This document shows, piece by piece, positions 9,696 to 20,500 of a DNA stretch of 27,500 nt (positions are counted from its first letter, which is position 1; every line of letters begins with the position of its first letter). Below the pieces are notes generated by a model. That model ran no database searches. It worked only from the letters and a program-made list of their open reading frames with translations, and was not told the origin of the DNA. This DNA is from Halisarca cf. caerulea (Eukaryota > Porifera > Demospongiae > Chondrillida > Halisarcidae). The DNA lies in assembly GCA_963170055.1 (NCBI GenBank), contig CAUJGJ010000166.1, forward strand, positions 725,001 through 752,500, in the 5' to 3' direction. The position numbers and the translations under genes were made by a program.

Positions 9696-10610
9696 TTTCT
9701 ACAGTACAAGTCGGAGGGTCGTTAAATTGTTTGCGGTGGTTCGCGTTAACTCGTAAACGATTGCATCATCCTTCTCTGAAAATGGTGGACTGCTGATCAA
9801 GCTTTCAGTTCGTTGTTGACGAAGTGGTTCAAAGTTCGGACAAGATTCAGTATCTAAGGTGAGCATTCGGTTGAGCAGCTTTATAGACACGGAAAGGATA
9901 CTGTTAGTCGCAGAAATACCCGTAAAGTTCGACCACGTGTCTGCGTATGTAAGCATCCCGAAGGCTCACGATTGTTGTTATATTCCGAACGTGTGCTACA
10001 CGTCTGTTGGTAGCGTGTGGTGCGATAGTCTAAAACTTATCCTTTTAAAATCTTTTCTGAACAATTTTGTTGTTAGCACATTGTCCACCACCGTTCTGTT
10101 TGCTCGTGAGGCTTTGTAGAGCTTCTGTCGATTATCGATAATGTTTCGTATACCCAGTGAGGCATTGAAGGAGCTAGGATTGCTTTTCTGTACCCAGTGT
10201 GATTGTCACTTAATTCGGCTTTTAATTCCTCTTTTAGCGTCACTGGATAAAACAAAGCGACTGTGTTAACTTGGAACATACGTACGTACGTAACCGGTAA
10301 CTTGGAACAGGGTCGAAACTTCTGAAACGGGGTCGATATCATTTTATACGGTCAAGCTATTCAGCCATACTTGCTAATGTTGAGCTCTCAATTCATGTAG
10401 CCGACACTAATGAACTACAAAGCCTGTCACTTGCTGTTGGCACAGCTTTTGTTCTCCTGTTCCAAGTTTACTGAATGTCAGACTCCACGTCCAAGTCTTC
10501 TTCATGACATCCTTGAGGTGTATTTGTCGCGAAAAGTGCCCAAAATCTTGGCAAACCCACATCGAACCACATCCCTGCCCCGGAATTATCCCCGATTATG
10601 TATGTGGGTA
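9696..10610. other. Upstream of EMC5: no supported gene
   Basis: About 900 bp with several open frames of 85-120 codons on both strands, none recognisable and none linked by convincing splice sites. A plus-strand donor-like tctaag|gtgagc at about 9858/9859 could end a non-coding first exon of a divergent transcript; this is speculation. An acgtacgtacgt tract occurs near 10280. Confidence 0.4.
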
Positions 10611-11166
10611 CATCATGTACCTCCCCTCCCCTGGCCTCTATTCTCTTACATACTTACGTATGTACTAGTATTGCCAAGTGGTTGTTTCTGTATGAAGGCC
10701 TGGTGCGTGGATACATACGTATGTGTGGTTAGTAAATACATGTGTATGTACTCTTCTGTGGACATTGAGTGTTGAGTGTGCACTTGTGGCTTTGCTGTAT
10801 CAGCAATATGTGGTTCCTGAGGAGAAGAGTATGTATGTACTATGTATATATATATATATGTATATGTGTATATGCGTGACCATATCTGTGCACGTAGGGC
10901 AGACGTCCACAGTGTGTTGTAAACCATGGGTGTTGAGTGCAGGCTTTCTCTCAGGTGATAAGAGTGGGGAATACAGTACACGCTCAAATTTCGTAGGATG
11001 GAACTTTTGCAGATCGCCAATTTTCACAATTTTTGCGGATCCTCCTGCCTTGATTTTTAGTCTTATATTCATGTGAACTTCATCTGCTTGTGAAGGAAAG
11101 CCATTAGAGATAAGAGGAAAAGCACTGCAGTGGTTCTAGGTGACAACCACTGTTCTTTTTATGGTC
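10611..11166. repeat. Segmental duplication, block 1, copy A
   Basis: Aligns in direct orientation, with many substitutions and indels, to 17146-17766. Shared landmarks are ttctgt(g)gacatt, attgagtgttgagtgtgcac, gcaggctttctctcag, gagtggg(g/c)aatac, and cttcatctg..gatgaaag. It includes a small inverted-repeat element (see 10979-11238). Confidence 0.8.
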
Positions 11167-11238
11167 ATTGTACAAGGGCTTGTAGGTTTCCAATCTGCAA
11201 AAAAATGCATGAATTCCATCCTACAAAATTTAAGCATA
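10979..11238. mobile_element. Small inverted-repeat element
   Basis: gctcaaatttcgtaggatgg at 10982 is inverted at 11217-11236 (ccatcctacaaaatttaagc), with agat/atct matches further in. Part of its left arm is still visible in the duplicated copy near 17495, so it was probably present before the duplication. Confidence 0.5.
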
Positions 11239-11634
11239 TGTATAAGGTAACACAATATGGTGATGCTGGTGGAGACAGATGTGTGTGTATTGTAGAGGTG
11301 TAATAACTAAGGGTCTGAGGGTACATACGTATGTTTCCCGGTGGGGGTGGGGGGGGGTGCATGTGTAGATTTATGCTGTAGTTGTGCGTGTGTAGCACAG
11401 AAGAAAATTCAAGGAAGGGGGAAGTGTCCCCTTTGCCCCAATGAAACCCTACTACAGAACTGTGGTGTGTACATACGTATGCACAGCTACAGTACTTGTT
11501 TAGTATTGCGTACCTGTCCCTGAATAGTTGGTATATTCATTGTCCCTACCTCACCTATGTACAATGCTGAAAGTAGCACCCATAATAAGTGTACACTACT
11601 TATAGTAAGTACTTTTAATACGTATGAACATAGT

Positions 11635-11750
11635 ACATGCGACTTATGGTAGTTAGTACGTATGTCTGGTATGTATGTACTTATTGTACGTAGTAGCTAC
11701 GTATGTACGTATGTGTGTATGTACGTATGTATGTATGTGTGTATGTATTT
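11635..11750. repeat. Tetranucleotide-rich tract (ACGT/ATGT, tacgtatg)
   Basis: Repeated tacgtatgtacgtatgtgtg-type sequence. Shorter examples occur near 165, 6296, 7208, 7675, 8070, 8180, 8731, 10279, 12068, 16480 and 17225. Confidence 0.8.
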
Positions 11751-12185
11751 GATGTTTTTTGCATTTTTTTAAGATGTAGGATTTCCACCTTGTTTCAGTT
11801 TTGACATGTTCTAGTTTTACTTTTTTTACGCTTCCTTTACCATATGTGCCTCCGCATGTGTGTCTAAAACTGGTTATTCTTGCTTTTTTCTGTAATAGCA
11901 ATTCTTAGTGTCATTTTTGGCCATTTTTTCATCAATTTAAAATTTACGTATTTAAGATAACCCACATAACATTGATCTTATGGGAAGTATTGTATTCATC
12001 TTGTCTTTTGACTATTGCTTTCAGTACTTCACATGAGGTAGGGAGAGGGTGGGGAGTAGCTGCTATCCATGTGTATGTACGTATGTATGTACTAATCCGA
12101 CCACTTGCTAAGTTTGGTGGTACTTAGTAACAGGTTCAACTTTCTATATTGTTTTATACATATGTTATAAGATCTTTTCACTGTA

Positions 12186-12318
12186 CAGTGGTTTCTTGTT
12201 AATCCGCCACCGCTTGATCCACTATTAATTTGTGCATATTAATTTGAATAGTCCACCAAATCATTAATATTATTCAGATTTTAATAATGAGTTGTGGGGA
12301 ATTAATGAGGATTCACTG
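12186..12318. mobile_element. 133-bp TA-flanked MITE just upstream of 4E-BP
   Basis: Ends CAGTGGTTTCTTGTTAATCC and, inverted, CAGTGAATCCTCATTAATTCC, both flanked by TA (12184-12185 and 12319-12320). It ends about 50 bp before the 4E-BP start codon, so it lies in its promoter, 5' UTR or a 5' UTR intron. Confidence 0.65.
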
Positions 12319-12370
12319 TATGCATGTACGCATGTATTTGTATTATGTGGTTTGTGACTCTGTTGTAGAA

Positions 12371-12512
12371 ATGGCTACCAAAACAGGAACGTCAGCTGGC
12401 AGCAGTGGTGTCACCATACCAACAAGAAAGGTTGTTGTGAACGATCCTTCAGAGCTTCCTCTGGATTATGGAACCACACCAGGCGGGACCATGTTCTCGA
12501 CCACACCTGGAG

Positions 12513-12543
<31 letters not shown>

Positions 12544-13209
12544 TCACTGTACATTGTATACTGACCACTCTAGATGTTGCAATGTATCGTGCTACATACA
12601 TTATCCAATAGCACAAAGTAATTCCTATGACAATTCATAATTATAGTGTATATTGAACTTCTTTGCTGACTCGGCACTTTAGGAACAAGGATTGTTTATG
12701 ACAGAAAGTTCTTGTTGGACCTGCGCAACTCTCCACTGTCCAAAACACCACCACGCAATCTCCCTTACATCCCTGGGGTGACCACCCTTCCTCCGTCAAA
12801 GGAGAAAGAAGCAGTGAAGAAGTGTTTATCTCCTCCACCAGCTTCCTATGAGAAGCCTGAGTGTAAGTCAGTGTTTGTCCCTAGCTGGTGTCCTGTTATA
12901 CCTACAGTGAATCCTGTGTACCTCTCAAGGGCCGGACCAACAAATCACGGTCTCTATTACAAATCACAGTTGTATGTACGTATGTCCTAGTTGTAAAACA
13001 CTTCATGCACCCACTTTTGAGTTTTGCTCAACACAGTTAACCATGCTTTGCTCAACTGCAATTGTTTATGTTTACGTATTCTAATTCTGCCATTCTGTGT
13101 TCGTGCCATCCCTTGGTGGGCGTCACTTGTTGTGAGGTTTGTTTACTACTTCATTGATTTCTTTGCAGATTCGGATGAGCAGTTTCCCATGGAGATTGAA
13201 TCAAAATGA
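12371..13209 (+). CDS. EIF4EBP: eIF4E-binding protein (4E-BP), three exons
   Basis: Exons 12371-12512, 12683-12862 and 13169-13209 (142, 180 and 41 nt) join in phase to 363 nt, 120 residues plus TGA. Donors are gtgtgt and gtaagt; acceptors are ttttag and tttgcag. The protein carries all landmarks of the family: a conserved N-terminal TIP-TRKV stretch (15-21, position of the RAIP motif), the duplicated TTPGG blocks with T36-P and T45-P, the canonical eIF4E-binding motif YDRKFLL (53-59), the RNSP..KTPPR segment with S64-P and T69-P, the IPGVT elbow (78-82, the non-canonical eIF4E contact), and a TOS-like motif FPMEI (113-117). The residues correspond to human T37, T46, S65 and T70, the mTORC1 sites. 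Vertebrate 4E-BPs end at the TOS motif; this one has three more residues. The intron after TTPGG is at the position I recall for vertebrate genes. 5' of the ATG, ctgttgtag|aa could be a 5' UTR acceptor. Confidence 0.93.
12513..12540 (+). repeat. (GT)14 starting exactly at the 4E-BP exon 1 donor
   Basis: The donor dinucleotide is the first GT of the array. Only cutting before this first GT joins TTPGG to TRIVYDRK in the right phase with exon 2. Confidence 0.9.
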
Positions 13210-13382
13210 TTGAATTTTTGTGTTTTGTTTCTGTGGTAATTCTAATTGTGTCATAATCAAGTTTTTCCAAAAGCTGTTGAGCAGTCTCACATATTTAGTA
13301 TGTGCATATGCATGTGTCTACCTTGAGTGAACAGAGAGGGATAAAGTGAGGTGGACCAGGCACTGTCCTACATTGTGTGAGG
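13210..13382 (+). other. Downstream flank of 4E-BP
   Basis: No canonical AATAAA is seen within 100 bp of the stop; ataatca at about 13253 is the nearest loose match to a poly(A) signal. The minisatellite begins at 13383. Confidence 0.3.
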
Positions 13383-13808
13383 TGCATAAGGAGTTTTGTG
13401 GGTAGGTACATAAGGAGTTTGTAGGTACATACATTTATAAGGAGTTTGTGGGTAGGTACATTAGGAGTTTTGTAGGTACATACATTTATAAGGAGTTTTG
13501 TAGGTACATACATAAGGAGTTTTGTGGGTAGGTACATAAGGAGTTTTGTGGGTAGGTACATTAGGAGTTTTGTGGGTAGGTACATAAGGAGTTTGTAGGT
13601 ACATACATTTATAAGGAGTTTTGTAGGTACATACATAAGGAGTTTTGTGGGTAGGTACATAAGGAGTTTTGTGGGTAGGTACGTACATTAGGAGTTTTGT
13701 GGGTAGGTACATAAGGAGTTTTGTAGGTACATACATTTATAAGGAGTTTTGTAGGTACATACATAAGGAGTTTTGTGGGTAGGTACATAAGGAGTTTTGT
13801 AGGTAGGT
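13383..13808. repeat. Composite minisatellite with two alternating units
   Basis: A 24-bp unit (ataaggagttttgtgggtag gtac) and a longer unit (aaggagttttgtaggtacat acattt) alternate in mixed order over about 17 copies. Open frames on the minus strand (Tyr-Val-Pro-Thr-Lys repeats) are by-products. Confidence 0.93.
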
Positions 13809-13814
13809 GATGTC

Positions 13815-14625
<811 letters not shown>

Positions 14626-14721
14626 CTATATTTCTGGTCCCCTTAAGCTTCCTGGTCAAAAATTTTAGCTGAAGAAGGAAAAGAATAAGGCGATTTGTCT
14701 ATTGATACTATATATGTATAT

Positions 14722-15365
14722 TACTATGCATTTTCAGCGTCAACTAGTAACACACCTTCAGATCCATTGTCATCAAATACTTCTTTCATAGTGTGTATGA
14801 CTGCCTCACATCCTTCACCAAAACCAGTACAGGTTTGGAGGCAACTGGCCATGGCTGCTTCTTGGACATCTCTTCCAACAATTTTCAAAATGGCATTTGA
14901 TATGATGCGTCTTGGTACTTCGCCTATCCCTATAGGCCTGACTCTCGGGCACTTGTCCAGTGGAATAAGGCGACTTGCAACAAAGTCACTGAGGTATTCA
15001 GGATGAACACATTCCGTGCAAATACGCTTGCCAACATCTGCTAAAGAAGTACATAGTTCAAGTTGTCTGAGGCAGATTTGAAAGATGTACATAGACGTTT
15101 CCATCCCTGAGCATCAACTCCTGATGGACCTCCTGCATGCACCATTCAGATGCTTAGCTGTTTGGCGAATGCAGTTGCTATCTAAGGCTTCAAATATGAT
15201 AGGGTTATTGGAAATGGTTCTGTTTTGATCATCATTGATGACACTGATCAGTGCACATTCTACTGAGATAAAAGAAGCCATTGGGGGATGCTTTTCTTTT
15301 AAAATGTCTTCAGTTGTCATCGTCTTACCAGCTGCTGTTGATATCACATCTGAAAGCTTCAGAAT
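14722..15365 (-). pseudogene. Reverse-transcriptase fragment of a retroelement, frame-broken and truncated
   Basis: Minus-strand frames show, in order: LKEKHPP and NPIIFEALDSNCIR (15114-15347), GPSGVDAQGWKRL in another frame near 15070-15125, then SRLIPLDKCPRVRPIGIGEV and LLVDAENA (14724-15104). This order matches the N-terminal half of a retroelement reverse transcriptase family common in invertebrates, with the RPIG(I/V) block before motif A (here LLVDAENA). At least two frame changes occur. The frame stops two codons after motif A begins and the rest of the enzyme is absent. The element type (non-LTR or other) cannot be decided from this piece. Not functional. Confidence 0.8.
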
Positions 15366-15369
15366 TCAC

Positions 15370-15386
15370 TAGTTCACAACTAGTAA
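15370..15386. repeat. Short perfect inverted repeat (actagtt cac aactagt)
   Basis: 7-bp arms with a 3-base centre, between the retroelement fragment and the NHL gene. Possibly chance. Confidence 0.4.
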
Positions 15387-15474
15387 TTATTGTAAAAAAA
15401 CGGGAAATGGAACTTTATAATTATAGTCTACTCATGTAATAGCATGTCTATAATAATCTACGTACGTTTTTAAA

Positions 15475-16305
15475 ATGGCCGAAAGCGGCGATAGCACAAG
15501 TGTTTCCAAAACTAGGGACTACGAGTCTATCGTATCAGCAACAAGGGAAATCAGCGACCCTGATCGGGAGAGAAGTTATATCGCGCTAATTGTTGCCCAA
15601 AACGGATCTCTATTGGCAGCGGATTCTAAATATAAAGAAGTTTGTATTTTTAACAGAAATGGCAAGCAAGTGAAGACATTCTCAGTTGGTCTTTCAGAGG
15701 AAGAAAATATTCTAGGAATAACGGAACTCAGTGATGGTAATATAGCTGTTAGTGGATATGGTAGGGGTGTTATCAAAGTCTTCACTATGAATGGAGAGTT
15801 CGTCGAAGAGTTTGATCAGGGGTTGGTATCAGGTGAATTGCAGGATCCTGGTGGAATGGCGGTAAACAAGGATGGACAAGTTTTTGTAATGTGCGACTCA
15901 AAGGCATTGGTTTACGATAAGAAAGGAATGTTTCAGTACTCCTTTGAGTGTCAAGGACCTGGTATTGATTATCAGGAAGGTCTGACATGGGTGTGCATTG
16001 GCAGCGATGATTTAGTCTATGTGTCTGCCGCTGCCTATAACATAGTCCTGGTATTCCAGCAAAATGGAATGTTTGTACATTCCCTTGGCGATGGCATTCT
16101 ATTTTATCCTGAGGGGATGGCAGCAACTAACGACAGCCATCTCATAGTTGCCTCAAGTTTGGGAAAAAAACTCTCCATATTCACAACAAGTGGTGAGTGT
16201 GTACATGAAGTGGAAGATGTGGGACTGGAGGAACCTACTGGTGTTGCTGTTGGTGACAATGGTTTTATATATGTGACTGATGGTTCTAGAATATGTGTGT
16301 TCTAA
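15475..16305 (+). CDS. NHL-repeat beta-propeller protein A (single exon, 276 aa)
   Basis: One uninterrupted frame. The ATG has an in-frame TAA 18 nt upstream and a Kozak-like aaaATGG. After a 28-residue polar N-terminus (YESIVSATREISDP) come five full and one partial NHL-like blades, each with a loop Gly and a [FIV]-x-x-x-G-x-[FVC] strand: about 32-72, 74-118, 121-161, 165-207, 208-249 and 250-276. Typical cores are GMAVNKDGQVFVM, GMAATNDSHLIVAS and GVAVGDNGFIYVTDG. The last blade is half-length, as expected if the N-terminal strand closes the ring. NHL propellers are known from TRIM-NHL proteins, where they bind RNA or protein. No RING, B-box, coiled coil, signal peptide or membrane segment is visible here. 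It is the most divergent of the three local paralogues and is transcribed opposite to the other two. Confidence 0.85.
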   Translation: MAESGDSTSVSKTRDYESIVSATREISDPDRERSYIALIVAQNGSLLAADSKYKEVCIFNRNGKQVKTFSVGLSEEENILGITELSDGNIAVSGYGRGVIKVFTMNGEFVEEFDQGLVSGELQDPGGMAVNKDGQVFVMCDSKALVYDKKGMFQYSFECQGPGIDYQEGLTWVCIGSDDLVYVSAAAYNIVLVFQQNGMFVHSLGDGILFYPEGMAATNDSHLIVASSLGKKLSIFTTSGECVHEVEDVGLEEPTGVAVGDNGFIYVTDGSRICVF

Positions 16306-16727
16306 CATGTTGGTTATAGTACATAATTTTGTTAACATTATATTAATTTTATCATTGTAGTATCATGAGTTCTTGTATTATGTCTCTGTTCTGATATATT
16401 ATACATGATGCAGCAACTGCAATTAAGTCCAAAGTACACAGACCTACTCTAGGTTCTCAATTACTCAAATGTATGCATGCATGTACGTATCAAATCTGCT
16501 CCCACCAATGTAGCACATACTGTTGTTTGAAGTTGTGAGTACATACAGCCTACGAAACTGACCTGTAGAATGCAAACTTTAAGGTAACGATGCTGCTCTT
16601 GATTACAGTGTATACTCTGAATATCCAAAGCCACACATATGCATACACACATGCACACACACATAACGTACACACACACACACACTGTAACATAATATAT
16701 TATATTATATATATATATATTATATAT

Positions 16728-16819
<92 letters not shown>

Positions 16820-17145
16820 CACTGAGTTCAAAACATGTTTGAAGGGAGTTGCAATTGATTCATGCAAATAGAATGACACAGATAAAAGAATTAGCAGGAG
16901 AGAATTTGATTACAGGCTGAATAGAAAAATTGAAACCCTTAGTTCCTCAGAGATGTGCTGGCAATGTTCTCCAAACAGAAATAAGCACCAAAAAACCTGT
17001 AGATCTTTGCTAACGAAGAGTTTTAACTGACGGAAGATTAAGCTATAAGAAGATGAGGAGGAGCGAGTGTGATGATGAGAAGTTGAGTAAGAGAAAAGCT
17101 GGGAGAGATGTGGGAGCGTTGTGTGCGTAGACGGAGCTTTGTCGC
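16306..17145. other. Spacer with AT microsatellite; no gene seen
   Basis: Contains short CA tracts near 16640-16685 and the AT array listed separately. The remainder is AT-rich with no recognised protein. Confidence 0.6.
16693..16813. repeat. (AT)n microsatellite
   Basis: About 35 uninterrupted TA units after a tatattatatattatat prelude. Self-complementary, able to form a cruciform. Confidence 0.97.
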
Positions 17146-17766
17146 ATCACATCCCCCCAACCTCTATAATCTTTTACGTACTACCATTGCAAGGTGATTA
17201 TTTCTAAGTGAAGGTCTGTTACATACATACATGCATACTACATATATACGTATATACGTATGTATGCACGTGTGCACTCTTCTGTGAACATTATAATATT
17301 GAGTGTTGAGTGTGCACTGCAGCTTGTACGTTACCTTTGCCATATCAGCAACTTGTGGTTTTTGAGGAAAAGAGTATGTAATTCATACTGTGCATGCCCA
17401 TATTTATGTATGCAATAATACATATGTAACAGTTGTAAACTATGGGTGCTGTGTGCAGGCTTTCTCTCAGATAATGAGAGTGGGCAATACTTTGTGTCAC
17501 TCGAATCTTTGCAGGATGAAACTTCAGCGGATTGCTGATTTTCACCGATAATAGAGAGGTTTATAGAAACCTTTCTATTATCCATGTTTTCACAATACTT
17601 TTATTATAATTTTAATTTTCACAGATCCCCTTTAAATCCTATATATCTTCTTTTAGTTCTTTTAAATTATTGAATATATACTTCATCTGTGGATGAAAGT
17701 CATTAGAAAAGATAGCAAACGTATTGTATTATAGTGCTTCTCAGTGACCGCTGTTTCTTTTGATGG
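17146..17766. repeat. Segmental duplication, block 1, copy B
   Basis: Counterpart of 10611-11166, same orientation. It is followed after only about 100 bp by block 2, while in copy A the two blocks are about 2.65 kb apart. Confidence 0.8.
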
Positions 17767-17864
17767 CTAGCTATTTTGTTTATGTACTCCAATGAGGTGC
17801 AAGGAATAATGTGGGTATTATATATAGGTGCACATAGTAAAATATATAAAATGCCGTGCAGCAT

Positions 17865-18422
17865 CTATTGTTGTATGTGTGTGTGTATGCATGGGGATGA
17901 GGGGTGGTGTGGGATCTTCCACTCAGCTGTCAGACATGTTTCACACCATCGTCGTAGATGAATAGCAATCAGAATAATGCTCAAGATCGCTATTGAATTA
18001 ACTTAAAGTTTATAAAAAGAGACTGATCGATGTGCATGCACTGCAAAGTTTTTTTGGTTATAGAATGGCTGCAATTTGATAGATTTTTGTTACATATGAG
18101 AGTGAGTGAGAGACTGTTTCGACTTTGAACTTGACTATACAAGCAGTTACACATGAGCTCTACATGATCCAGTTAACTCTACTCACTCCAGATCTTTGTG
18201 AAAACATGTACAGTGCACAAATTTACCTACTGCCTGTCAGAAACTATATGCACCCACCACTTTTACTCGCTACAACGTAACAAGTGCATATACATGTAAA
18301 TGCACATATACATATGTACGTATATGCATTATATTTTATAAATGAGACATTGTTGCATATTAATTAAATAATCGATCACTCGACACAATATCAGAGCCTT
18401 TCTATGGGATGACACCACACAT

Positions 18423-18462
<40 letters not shown>

Positions 18463-18690
18463 ATGTATGCACACACACTCACACACAAGCGCACAGACGT
18501 ACACTCATACACAAATGCACTTTGAAAGGCATCAACCCTGACTTCCAAACAATTATGTTAAAATCAAGTGTACATGAAGTAACTTGAGGCTACAAATTAT
18601 ATAATGTTAGTGGATGTATCACACACACACATATTGGTGGGTATATTTGTTGGTGGGCACTTAATTAAGTTAGCAAATTTAAGGCTCCTC
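17865..18690. repeat. Segmental duplication, block 2, copy B
   Basis: Counterpart of 13815-14625. It contains a shorter CA array (18424-18458). Its last part (ggtgggca..cttaattaagttag) also resembles 23409-23515. Confidence 0.8.
18424..18458. repeat. (CA)n microsatellite
   Basis: About 16 CA units, the counterpart of the larger array at 14316-14439. Confidence 0.95.
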
Positions 18691-18932
18691 GCTAATTTCA
18701 CTAAACCTAACATTTGTAACCTTCAGTTATGTGCTTAGAAGATTAAATCAAAAATAGACAAAGTAAAGTAATAAAATAATAAACAATAAACCTTGAATTC
18801 GAAATTGCAATATAATACCACATATAGCTGTAATCATACTGCCAAGTGCGAGTAAGGAACTGATCATGAAAACAATAAAAATGAGACATTGTCAATGACG
18901 TTGAAGGAGTGGACTTCAGCAAATATTGCAAG

Positions 18933-19748
18933 TTAAAGAACAGCAATTCTAGATCTAGAACAGTCTGACACGTATATAAGTCCATTGTCATCTACAGCCA
19001 CACCATAAGGTTCCTCCAGTCCCACATCTTTCACTTCATGAACACATTCACCGCTTGTGGTGAAGATGGAGAGCTTCTTGCTATACTTTGAGGCTACAAC
19101 AAGATGGCCATCGTTAGTTGCCGCTATGCCTGTACAACCGTCTAGGGTGCTACTACCAAACTTGCAGTTAAACTCCCCATTTTGCTGAAATACGAAAACA
19201 TTATTATTAACATGGTCAGTTACATAGACCAAACCACCAACATCAAAGCACACAAAAAGTGGACGAATGAAGTCGTATTCTGGTCCAACACACCCAAAGG
19301 AGTACTGAGACTGTCTCCTTTCTTCAAACATGTAGATTCTGGAATAGGCAGGACTTACCACACAGAATTTCCCATCTTTGTTTACTGCCAGCCCATAGGG
19401 AGACTTCAGTATGTCACGGCCGAGTTCCTCAACAAATTCTCCATTTGCCGTGTATACTGCAACACATTCCCTTTTATTATCACTAATGGCTATGTTACCA
19501 TCAACAAGTTCAACTATATCTGCTACTCTGTTAGAGTTAAGCAGTGGAAAGGTCATCACTAGTTTACCATTTCTGTTGAAAACACAGACTTGAGTGTTTT
19601 TATAATCTGCTGCCAATATAGATCCATTCTTAGCAATAGTTACCCCTATAAACATTCTATCCTTGTGTGGATCTTTAAGTTCTCTTTTGATCGATGCTAT
19701 ATCTTTGTAGTTTCTCAAATATTCTTCTGATCCAGACTTTTCAGCCAT
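18933..19748 (-). CDS. NHL-repeat beta-propeller protein B (single exon, 271 aa)
   Basis: The start is placed at the ATG at 19748 (MAEKSGSEEYLRN), because this lines up with protein C. The frame stays open 57 codons further upstream, but the Met codon that starts paralogue C is ACG here (19758-19760 region), and the upstream part has no similarity. After a conserved leader NYKDIASIKRELKDP come NHL-like blades with cores such as GVTIAKNGSILAAD, GLAVNKDGKFCVV, GIAATNDGHLVVAS and GVAVDDNGLIYVSDCS. No other domain is visible. It is close to protein C along its whole length and more distant from A. Downstream about 140 bp are also shared with C, so the duplication included the 3' flank. Confidence 0.87.
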   Translation of the reverse strand: MAEKSGSEEYLRNYKDIASIKRELKDPHKDRMFIGVTIAKNGSILAADYKNTQVCVFNRNGKLVMTFPLLNSNRVADIVELVDGNIAISDNKRECVAVYTANGEFVEELGRDILKSPYGLAVNKDGKFCVVSPAYSRIYMFEERRQSQYSFGCVGPEYDFIRPLFVCFDVGGLVYVTDHVNNNVFVFQQNGEFNCKFGSSTLDGCTGIAATNDGHLVVASKYSKKLSIFTTSGECVHEVKDVGLEEPYGVAVDDNGLIYVSDCSRSRIAVL

Positions 19749-20500
19749 TTTGTTGGCCGTTACGAAATCTGTTGTGGTTGAGGTTATACTGTAATAATTA
19801 TTAGAGACTTTTAGATCAACGTTCAAACGGTATACGGTAAACGTTGACGTCAGAAAAACGTCACTAGATCCACCATAAAAAAAAACACGTAAACCGCAAC
19901 GTTTACCGTAAATCTTCAACGTTTCTCACGTGTAAAGCCCTGTTTTACCGTACAACAATTCCGATAGTTCTTTTTCTTCTACACTTCTTTCGTTCAACGT
20001 TTAGTGAGTATATATGTGTAGAGCGATACCGTATCTGTGTTTTAAGTGGTTAAAAAGTGTTCTATACCGTCCCTGTGAACTACAATCTCGGCAAATACGA
20101 GTATCGTCATACTATAGACGTATCTAGTTTTCCATCCCTTCAATTCGTACATCTTTCGGTAGCTTTCAATTGGATAACATGCCTTGGCTAGCGTTGGAAT
20201 GTAGAGCAAGATCTTGCCCTGTTACTGAAGTTGTTTCTAAACTGCTTTCGTTGTAGATCAGAACATTGTGAATTGTCTCAAGATCGTACCTGCAGTGCAG
20301 TTTTACCTCCGACGATACAAATCCACAATCGTTTATAAAAGATCAATCGAATTAAGTGCTTAGTATCGACAATAAAGTGTTACAATCCTCTTTTCCGAAG
20401 CCATTCCGCGGTTCCAAAACAGATTTCCCCACGGATACGATAGTCTATCCTGTGATGTCATAATCGTCATCTACCGTTTACCGTATTACGTTGCGCACGG
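19749..20500. other. 5' flank of NHL gene B with inverted tacggtaaacg motifs and a perfect CRE
   Basis: tatacggtaaacgttgacgt at 19830-19850 carries TGACGTCA (19845-19852), the full CREB/ATF palindrome. caacgtttaccgta occurs inverted near 19896, and accgtttaccgtattacg near 20473. The ends of 19830-20490 could be termini of a MITE; taccgt recurs at several points between. No gene is seen. Confidence 0.4.

Noticed and set aside
9699..10342. Open frames of 85-90 codons on both strands upstream of EMC5
   Set aside because: No recognisable domain, no supporting splice pattern, and mutual overlap. Chance frames in a less AT-rich region are the simpler reading.
10410..10775. 121-codon plus-strand frame
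   Set aside because: Its second half lies in duplicated, acgta-rich sequence whose copy at 17.2 kb is not open; no family recognised.
13295..13736. Minus-strand Tyr-Val-Pro-Thr-Lys repeat frames
   Set aside because: By-product of the composite minisatellite.
19749..19919. N-terminal extension of NHL protein B by 57 residues
   Set aside because: No counterpart in C, the homologous upstream codon is ACG, and the stretch lies in probable transposon sequence.
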